Below the pieces are notes generated by a model, which was not told where the DNA came from, did not search any database, and saw only the letters and a program-made list of their open reading frames with translations. 5,651 nucleotides of DNA from NCBI GenBank assembly GCA_964390065.1, contig CAYMGX010000202.1, positions 1 to 5,651 of the forward strand, read 5' to 3'. Positions 1 to 4,342 of the stretch are shown here, in pieces. Position 1 is the first letter of the stretch; each line of letters opens with the position of its first letter. The position numbers and the translations under genes were made by a program. Source of the DNA: JAAZBG01 sp964390065 (lineage in GTDB: Bacteria > Fibrobacterota > Chitinivibrionia > Chitinivibrionales > Chitinispirillaceae).

Positions 1-149
1 TCTTCATCATGGCTGGTATACAGATACACTCTGTCGTTATACACCATCGGTGCAGGGTCGGCAGAATAATAATTCTGAATAATTGGATTGTCAGCAAATG
101 CAATCGTAAACATGATCTGCGTCAGCAGAAATAAAATTGTAGTTTTCAT
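1..149 (-). CDS. Secreted GH43-family glycosidase, N-terminal fragment
   Basis: Partial gene: 49 full codons from ATG at 149-147, running off the left edge. Residues 1-19 form a typical signal peptide (MKTTILFLLTQIMFTIAFA), with likely cleavage after AFA, so the enzyme is exported. The mature start, NPIIQNYYSADPAPMVYNDR, followed by VYLYTSHDE, matches the opening blade of the GH43 five-bladed beta-propeller. The Asp in ADPAP (residue 31) aligns with the catalytic general base of that family. GH43 enzymes act on arabinose- or xylose-containing polysaccharides such as arabinoxylan (beta-xylosidase, alpha-L-arabinofuranosidase, arabinanase). Substrate and subfamily cannot be told from this fragment; the acid and pKa-modulator residues and any CBM lie outside the window. 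The start is supported by AAGAGAGG six bases upstream. An unusually long gene-free region with palindromes lies upstream, suggesting regulated expression. The family call is confident, the specificity is unknown. Confidence 0.85.
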   Translation of the reverse strand, partial: MKTTILFLLTQIMFTIAFADNPIIQNYYSADPAPMVYNDRVYLYTSHDE

Positions 150-155
150 TGTAAA

Positions 156-163
156 CCTCTCTT
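156..163 (-). promoter_or_regulatory. Shine-Dalgarno of the GH43 gene
   Basis: Read on the minus strand this is AAGAGAGG, six bases before the ATG at 149. It is the best ribosome binding site in the window and fixes the GH43 start. Two of the other four genes (2636 minus, 4343 plus) have no comparable motif, and the AsmA-like gene has none at proper spacing. Confidence 0.75.
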
Positions 164-256
164 CATTTAATTAAACGAAAATTCAGGTAGTAAGATTAGA
201 TACTGTTTTTGAGTACATTACATGGAGTGACATTAACGTTTGCAATGTCACAAACG

Positions 257-306
257 TGCTGCACAACTTTCCACACCGTTATTTTATGGATGCAGCCGTG
301 CAGCAG
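257..306. repeat. 8-bp inverted repeat with 34-base gap
   Basis: TGCTGCAC at 257-264 is the exact reverse complement of GTGCAGCA at 299-306. A further TGCAGC at 291-296 could compete for the left arm. It lies 108-157 bases upstream of the GH43 start, so it could be an untranslated-leader stem or a pair of operator half-sites. A chance occurrence is possible at this arm length and gap. Confidence 0.35.
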
Positions 307-340
307 TTCTCTGAGTAATATAATCACTATAGGAATAAAT

Positions 341-421
341 GTTCGCCAAAATTGAGTGTGTTCGCAGTAGGTATGTTTGTAAATGTTTAAAATACAATGT
401 TATATGTAATAAAACGTTCGC
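341..421. repeat. Three direct copies of GTTCGC upstream of GH43
   Basis: GTTCGC occurs at 341-346, 360-365 and 416-421. The first and third copies also share their downstream context: GTTCGC, one base, four A, then two to three bases and (A)GTGT. They lie in a noncoding AT-rich stretch where a GC-containing hexamer should be uncommon. They could be repeated binding sites for a regulator of the GH43 gene, or traces of an old duplication. Confidence 0.3.
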
Positions 422-427
422 AAAAAA

Positions 428-450
428 AGTGTACTCATAGAGTGTACACT
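428..450. promoter_or_regulatory. Candidate operator: AGTGTAC half-site plus AGTGTACACT palindrome
   Basis: AGTGTACACT at 441-450 is a perfect 10-bp palindrome. The same half-site AGTGTAC also occurs at 428-434, in direct orientation 13 bases away, and pairs with GTACACT at 444-450. The arrangement of a full palindrome with an extra half-site resembles a dimeric repressor or activator site. The protein that would bind is unknown, and I do not match it to a named family. It sits about 280-300 bases upstream of the GH43 start. Confidence 0.4.
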
Positions 451-493
451 GTAGATTGTAATCGCTGATAACGAGTAATAAATACTGTACTTT

Positions 494-508
494 TAGAAGA
501 ATCTTCTA
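494..508. promoter_or_regulatory. 15-base palindrome, candidate operator
   Basis: TAGAAGA at 494-500 and TCTTCTA at 502-508 are exact reverse complements around a single central A. A one-base loop cannot form a good RNA hairpin, so a DNA-binding protein site is more likely than a terminator. It lies in the gene-free region upstream of the GH43 gene. The binding factor is unknown. Confidence 0.4.
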
Positions 509-786
509 TAAGAAAGCAGTTTAAAAACCCGCCGAAAACATTATTTTGGAAATTAGCACACTGGAATTTTTTATGGTACTAAATAATAAGAGATGCTTTG
601 AATACAGCAATTTTGAAAATGCTTCATTTTAGAAGTTATAAAATCGGGCTAATCTTTAGCTTTACATGGAAAGAATTTGCTTTTCATCAGAAAATTTCAT
701 GAAGATGGCTTTCTTTACAGTTTCTGCCTGGAATAAACGCTGACAATTTTTAGCTATCTACAGGAGAATAAAAACGATTCAGACAC

Positions 787-1170
787 TCACTTTCCACCAA
801 GCACACGATATACTTCCTGGGGAATTCTCCCTGCATGACCATCCTGTGTAAGGTATGCCGCCTTTACTTCGCCCTTGACAAGTAACACACCGGCTTCGTT
901 TGTGATCGTTGTCTGAAACGTTACTGTTGCGCCTGATATGTCAATTACTGTTGTATCAACATCAAGTAGGTCGTTATATCTGGCAGGCATACGGTATTTG
1001 AGATGTGCATCAACAACCGCAAAGTGACACCCTTTTTTCTGATATTCAACGATGTCGACACCTTTTTCCCGCATATACTCTGTTCTGCTGCGTTCCATAT
1101 ACTTCAGGTAATTGGCATAGTACACAACCTGCGCACAATCGGTATCTTCATAGTATACCCGAATTTTCAT
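787..1170 (-). CDS. ybgC: YbgC/4HBT-family hotdog acyl-CoA thioesterase
   Basis: A 127-residue cytoplasmic single-domain hotdog protein, the usual length of the YbgC/4-hydroxybenzoyl-CoA thioesterase family, which hydrolyses acyl-CoA thioesters. The signature lies at residues 6-29: YYEDTDCAQVVYYANYL followed by KYMERSR. By alignment to the family, Asp11, the second Asp of DTD, is the catalytic residue; Glu26 and Arg27 belong to the conserved helix. Position 14 is Gln where E. coli YbgC and 4HBT have Gly. The rest of the fold, HFAVVDAHLKYRMPARYND and the beta strands after it, is intact. The start is supported by AAAGGA (1186-1181) ten bases upstream. It follows the response regulator by 44 bases on the same strand with no terminator between, so the two are probably co-transcribed. 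It is not next to tol-pal genes, the E. coli context. The acyl substrate cannot be read from sequence. Confidence 0.88.
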   Translation of the reverse strand: MKIRVYYEDTDCAQVVYYANYLKYMERSRTEYMREKGVDIVEYQKKGCHFAVVDAHLKYRMPARYNDLLDVDTTVIDISGATVTFQTTITNEAGVLLVKGEVKAAYLTQDGHAGRIPQEVYRVLGGK

Positions 1171-1214
1171 TATAGTATGTTCCTTTATGTAAATATTGTT
1201 CCGGGTTCTGAACG

Positions 1215-2636
1215 TTAATTTCCCGATTCATCAATATCAGTATCACCATTGTCATCTGCGGCAATACCGTAATCCTTTATTTTCCGCCATAAGGTTGAAC
1301 GGGAAATACCAAGTCTTTTTGATGTCTCAGTATAGTTGTATTTTGTAAGTTCGAGAGCTTTTCGTATGTGACGTTCTTCCATTGCTGCAAGTGTCAACAG
1401 TGTATCTGTTGTTTCATTAACAACTTCAGCTGATGGTGCAGACAGAAGAAGACGGTTTCGAATCATGAACTCAGGAAGATCAAATTCAGTTATCTCATTG
1501 CTTTCGGCAAGTACAATCGCATGTTCGATAATGTTTTCAAGCTCACGTACGTTACCGGGATATTCATAGTTGGCCAGAATTGCCTCTGCGACTTTGGACA
1601 TACTGTTAACATGTTTGTCAAGAAGCTGATTGTTACGATGCACAAACAGGCGAATCAGATTGGGAATGGTTTCTTTCCGTTCCCGTAAAGGTGGCATGTA
1701 GAGATAAAATACATTAAGTCTGTAGAACAGATCCTCCCTGAAACGCCCATCCAGCATCATTTTTTTAAGATCTTTATTCGTTGCCGCTATTATCCTTACG
1801 TCAACAGTTCGGGTCGTATTATCACCAACTCTGCGGAATTCACGCTCCTGAAGGAACCGCAGTAGTTTTACCTGTGCCTGAGGAGACAGTTCCCCGACTT
1901 CATCAAGAAATAACGTACCAAGATGTGCTTCCTCAACAAGACCTGCTTTATCCCGGTCCGCTCCTGTAAATGAGCCTTTTTTGTGTCCGAATAATTCACT
2001 TTCAAAAAGATTTTCCGGTATTGCACCGCAGTTCATTGCGACAAAGTGTCCATCAACGCGTTTTGACAAACGATGAATGATCTTCGCGAAGAACTCTTTT
2101 CCGGTACCACTTTCGCCGCCAATAAGAACTGTGGAATTGGTCGGTGCAATTTTGGAGGCAAATTTTAGTACTTTCTGCATTGATGGCGAACCGGCCATAA
2201 GATCTGTCAGGAACCGCTGTTCAAGAGCGAGATGATCCTCCTGTCGTTCTGCACGAAGCGATAATTTGTCAAGTACTGATTTTAGATCTGCCATTTTCAG
2301 TGGCTTGACAAGATAAAATGCAGCTCCGTTTTTTAACGCATTGGTTGCCTCTTCAAGCTCGTTGATCGTCGTTAGAATCACGATCTCAGCGTGATACCGA
2401 GTGCGAATATAGCTTACCATGTCAAGCTCAATCAGAGGGATTTTCTCAATATCAAGGAAAACGATGTCAACGACATTCTTTTCAAGAAACGACAATGCAT
2501 CCGACTGTGAACCGACCTCAAATACATCAAAGCCTTGAAGAATCAGGTTTTCCCGCGTCTTATCCCTGAAATCACTATCCGATGAGATCAGAAGAACTTT
2601 TCTTGTCAATTTTTCGGCATTTACGATATTTTGCAT
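1215..2636 (-). CDS. NtrC-family sigma-54 response regulator with atypical receiver
   Basis: A 473-residue three-domain transcriptional activator. The receiver (about 13-126) keeps the phosphoacceptor Asp62 (FLDIE), Thr89 and Lys111 (LVKP), but the acidic pair that normally binds Mg is Ser18-Ser19, and the loop after Asp62 is one residue longer than usual. The central AAA+ domain (about 146-380) is complete: Walker A GESGTGK (174-180), sigma-54 contact loop GSFTGA (221-226), Walker B LFLDE (242-246), sensor I ATN (285-287), arginine fingers Arg300 and Arg306, and sensor II GNVRELEN (361-368). A Fis-type helix-turn-helix ends it (about 421-457; YNYTETSKRLGISRSTLWRK). It should remodel sigma-54 RNA polymerase by ATP hydrolysis at promoters with upstream enhancers. 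No histidine kinase is in the window, so it looks like an orphan. ATG at 2636 is chosen because the receiver begins at once after it and the next Met (73) is too late; no Shine-Dalgarno is visible. The targets are unknown. Confidence 0.93.
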   Translation of the reverse strand: MQNIVNAEKLTRKVLLISSDSDFRDKTRENLILQGFDVFEVGSQSDALSFLEKNVVDIVFLDIEKIPLIELDMVSYIRTRYHAEIVILTTINELEEATNALKNGAAFYLVKPLKMADLKSVLDKLSLRAERQEDHLALEQRFLTDLMAGSPSMQKVLKFASKIAPTNSTVLIGGESGTGKEFFAKIIHRLSKRVDGHFVAMNCGAIPENLFESELFGHKKGSFTGADRDKAGLVEEAHLGTLFLDEVGELSPQAQVKLLRFLQEREFRRVGDNTTRTVDVRIIAATNKDLKKMMLDGRFREDLFYRLNVFYLYMPPLRERKETIPNLIRLFVHRNNQLLDKHVNSMSKVAEAILANYEYPGNVRELENIIEHAIVLAESNEITEFDLPEFMIRNRLLLSAPSAEVVNETTDTLLTLAAMEERHIRKALELTKYNYTETSKRLGISRSTLWRKIKDYGIAADDNGDTDIDESGN

Positions 2637-2762
2637 AAAATCTGTTATAGTAATATCTGGAAAATGTTACTTTATACTACATATATTAAAAACAAGTTAT
2701 AAAGAGAATACATTGTTGTTGCTAATAACCTTTAAAATCAAACAGTTAAAGCGTTTCGCATC

Positions 2763-2808
2763 AGGCAGGTGCATTAGATGTATTGCCTTGTCTGCCTTAA
2801 TGTAATGC
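2763..2808. repeat. Two interleaved inverted repeats
   Basis: AGGCAG (2763-2768) is complementary to CTGCCT (2792-2797), and GCATTA (2771-2776) is complementary to TAATGC (2803-2808). The order of arms is a, b, a', b', the order of an H-type pseudoknot in RNA or of two overlapping dyad operators in DNA. Each arm is only 6 bp, so chance is a serious alternative. Confidence 0.3.
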
Positions 2809-2818
2809 TACCGCGGTA
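2809..2818. promoter_or_regulatory. TACCGCGGTA palindrome, candidate operator
   Basis: A perfect 10-bp palindrome with a GC core (CCGCGG) in otherwise AT-rich intergenic DNA, about 40 bases upstream of the -10 candidate of the AsmA-like gene and 170 bases upstream of the regulator start. A protein-binding site in the shared divergent promoter region is plausible; the binding protein is unknown. Confidence 0.35.
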
Positions 2819-2852
2819 AAAAATACTATTTGCCCTGGTACATTTGAAATTC

Positions 2853-2861
2853 TGTTATAAG
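2853..2861 (+). promoter_or_regulatory. Candidate extended -10 for the AsmA-like gene
   Basis: TGTTATAAG fits an extended -10 (TG, one base, TATAAG). It would start transcription near 2868, giving a leader of about 40 bases before the ATG at 2908. No good -35 lies at 17 bases; TTGCCC (2830-2835) would need a 20-base spacer. An ATAAGA/TCTTAT inverted repeat (2857-2862, 2868-2873) overlaps it and could be an operator. Confidence 0.35.
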
Positions 2862-2907
2862 AGTTTTTCTTATTTTAACAGGTTAAATATAAACACTATT
2901 AAGCATC

Positions 2908-4236
2908 ATGATGAAATCTATGATAAAAAACAGGAAAAAACACTCATTATTGTTTTTTTGTATACTTATTATAACCGGACTTGTTCTGCTTTTTCTTGCG
3001 GTATTCGCTATTGGTATCTATCTTGGATTTCAGACACATTCCAGTGCAGGAATTAATAATCAGATTACTACACTGTTTAAACAAACCGGAGCAGATTCGT
3101 GTTCACTTAAACGTACCCGTTTTACACCCTGGCGGGGGCTTGAGGTTGATTCTTTGTATATTTCTGCACCGGTGAATAATGAATTCTATGTAAAGAGCCA
3201 TATTGATACTTTGGGGATCCGGTATGATAGTAAAAAAGTACTAAGGTATCTCTATCGATACAGGAAAACAATAATTAAATCGGCATTTTCCCGTGACACT
3301 TCAATTGCACCTGTTGGTAATAAGGTGCTGGTATCAGAAATAGTATCACTCATTGATACTATCCATGCAAAAGGAAAAACCGTAGAGTTTACAAACAGAA
3401 CTACCGGTGAGACATATACGAATGATATGTTTGTTTTAAATACAACGACATCAGGATTGTCTAATCCGCAACATAGTGGTCACATTGAATCGGAATTTCT
3501 CCGATATGGAAAATGGTCGTTGCAGAAAGCGGTAACAGAGTTTCATCTAAATGGTGACTCTATAAGTATAAATATTAAAAGAGCATCATTTTTAAAAGGC
3601 TATTTAACACTTGATGCATGGATCGGGGTATCGCCTCTGAGAATTAAAACACTTGATATAAAGGGTGACTCACTCAGCATTGACGAATACTGTGCGATAA
3701 GGGAAAAATATATGGGCAATATCAGCGGTATTGCAGATCTGTCCATGTCTTTTGAAAGCAGCCCCATAATATCCGATTCTCTTCGTGGTAAAGGCTACTT
3801 GACAATGAGAAAGGTTCTGCTTAGGGATCTTCCGGTACAAAAAGCGCTGGTCAATCTGATCGGTTTTCCACAGCTTGCCAACACTCCGTTTGATTCCATA
3901 CGCACCGATTATACATTGCAACCCGTTATGCAGTTTAGAAGCGCAATGAAAGGTGCCGGTCCGGTTTTGCACTTTACATCCACTGGACCAATCTACCTTG
4001 ATGGCAGGCTTGAACAGCAGATTAATGGTAAGCTGACAAAAGAATTTGTCGAAAAATTACCCGGTATTATATCGGAATCAATGGAAAAAACACCGGACAA
4101 TGGCCGGAAATTCAAATGCCGGATCTATGGATCAATCGATCACCCAAAAATGTCACTAAGTAAAGAATCGCTGCAAAAGGCATTTATGGGAGCTTTTGAC
4201 AGTGTAAGGAAAAGCATTGAAGAAGTATTTAAATAA
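2908..4236 (+). CDS. AsmA-like membrane-anchored envelope protein
   Basis: A 442-residue protein with a basic N-terminus (Lys3, Lys7, Arg9, Lys10, Lys11) and one long hydrophobic segment (about 13-40). This predicts an inner-membrane anchor with the remainder in the periplasm. The start of the soluble part (residues 51-87: NNQITTLFKQTGA, then RFTPWRGLEVDSLYISAP) looks like the first strands of AsmA proteins. The C-terminal third carries AsmA-like signatures: GKGYLTMRKVLLRDLPVQKA followed by LVNLIGFPQLANTPFDSIRT (294-333), LHFTSTGPIYLDGRLEQQINGKL (two overlapping stretches, 354-376) and YGSIDHPKMSL (407-417). AsmA relatives form beta-groove proteins linked to phospholipid transport or outer-membrane assembly. 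At 442 residues it is shorter than E. coli AsmA (about 617), so it may be a compact version. Family assignment is moderate and function is inferred. The start is uncertain: ATGs at 2908, 2911 and 2920 are all in frame and none has a well-spaced Shine-Dalgarno. Transcribed divergently from the regulator. Confidence 0.72.
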   Translation: MMKSMIKNRKKHSLLFFCILIITGLVLLFLAVFAIGIYLGFQTHSSAGINNQITTLFKQTGADSCSLKRTRFTPWRGLEVDSLYISAPVNNEFYVKSHIDTLGIRYDSKKVLRYLYRYRKTIIKSAFSRDTSIAPVGNKVLVSEIVSLIDTIHAKGKTVEFTNRTTGETYTNDMFVLNTTTSGLSNPQHSGHIESEFLRYGKWSLQKAVTEFHLNGDSISINIKRASFLKGYLTLDAWIGVSPLRIKTLDIKGDSLSIDEYCAIREKYMGNISGIADLSMSFESSPIISDSLRGKGYLTMRKVLLRDLPVQKALVNLIGFPQLANTPFDSIRTDYTLQPVMQFRSAMKGAGPVLHFTSTGPIYLDGRLEQQINGKLTKEFVEKLPGIISESMEKTPDNGRKFKCRIYGSIDHPKMSLSKESLQKAFMGAFDSVRKSIEEVFK

Positions 4237-4284
4237 TCGTGAATTATACTCTATGCATTGCAATGGCCCTAAAGTATACCTTGT

Positions 4285-4308
4285 AAGGGCGAATTATCAT
4301 TCGCCCTT
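4285..4308. repeat. Perfect 10-bp hairpin, REP-like palindrome
   Basis: AAGGGCGAAT (4285-4294) and ATTCGCCCTT (4299-4308) are exact reverse complements around the loop TATC. It lies 48 bases after the AsmA-like stop and 34 bases before the methyltransferase start. On the plus strand it is followed by TCGCCCAACC and on the minus strand by ACAAGG, so there is no T-tract and it is not a standard intrinsic terminator. TTCGCCC is repeated immediately (4308-4314), and GCCCT at 4266-4270 could pair with AGGGC (4286-4290) in competition. Short GC-rich palindromes of this kind are often dispersed REP-like repeats or stabilise the 3' end of mRNA. Which applies here cannot be seen from one copy. Confidence 0.6.
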
Positions 4309-4342
4309 TCGCCCAACCGCTGGTACAAAGTAAAAAACAAAA

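Larger units (their letters stand above)
150..786. other. Gene-free AT-rich region upstream of the GH43 gene
   Basis: A 637-base stretch between the thioesterase stop and the GH43 start. I see no convincing coding region: the longest ATG frame I checked by eye is 36 codons (245-355, plus), with no ribosome binding site. No tRNA, rRNA or known riboswitch is recognisable. It holds an 8-bp inverted repeat (257-306), three GTTCGC copies (341-421), a 10-bp palindrome with a half-site (428-450) and a 15-base palindrome (494-508). From about 510 to 786 I see only AT-rich sequence with weak small hairpins (616-630, 648-660). It most likely contains the GH43 promoter plus control sites, and decayed DNA behind the thioesterase gene. 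Confidence 0.6.
2637..2907. other. Divergent intergenic region between regulator and AsmA-like gene
   Basis: A 271-base AT-rich spacer from which the regulator gene (minus) and the AsmA-like gene (plus) diverge, so it must carry the promoters of both. It contains interleaved inverted repeats (2763-2808), a 10-bp palindrome (2809-2818) and an extended -10 candidate facing the AsmA-like gene (2853-2861). I found no sigma-54 promoter with correct -24/-12 spacing here on reading both strands. On the minus strand TATAAA occurs about 35 bases before the regulator start, but without a -35 at proper spacing. Confidence 0.6.

Noticed and set aside
245..355. A 36-codon plus-strand frame starting MSQTCCTTF, with four Cys, in the gene-free region
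   Set aside because: No ribosome binding site before the ATG, no recognisable domain, and it crosses several candidate regulatory repeats. Likely chance.
515..531. Minus-strand GGG-N(10)-GCT with exact sigma-54 GG/GC spacing upstream of GH43
   Set aside because: Only GG and TGCT match; the rest of the consensus is T-rich and unlike TGGCAC. Too weak to call.
616..660. Small hairpins AAAATG-CTT-CATTTT and GCTAA-TCT-TTAGC as a terminator for the thioesterase operon
   Set aside because: Stems of 5-6 mostly A/T pairs, no proper T-run on the minus strand, and 125-170 bases from the stop codon.
665..680. TGGAAAGAATTTGCT resembling a sigma-54 -24/-12 promoter
   Set aside because: The GG to GC distance is one base short of the strict spacing and it points away from the GH43 and thioesterase genes.
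692..744. Short plus-strand frame of 14 codons (MKMAFFTVSAWNKR)
   Set aside because: Too short, no ribosome binding site, no downstream gene on the same strand that it could lead.
2836..2851. TGGTAC upstream of the AsmA-like gene as a -24 element
   Set aside because: The -12 position reads AT rather than GC at the required spacing.
2641..2859. Nine-base direct repeat TCTGTTATA at 2641 and 2851, flanking the divergent spacer
   Set aside because: In AT-rich DNA of this length a 9-base match is not improbable, and the copies lie in opposite relation to their adjacent genes.
3670..3972. 100-codon minus-strand frame inside the AsmA-like gene
   Set aside because: Its translation has no recognisable domain and it is fully covered by a gene with clear signatures on the plus strand.
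4285..4308. Hairpin as a standard intrinsic terminator of the AsmA-like gene
   Set aside because: No run of T follows the stem on either strand.
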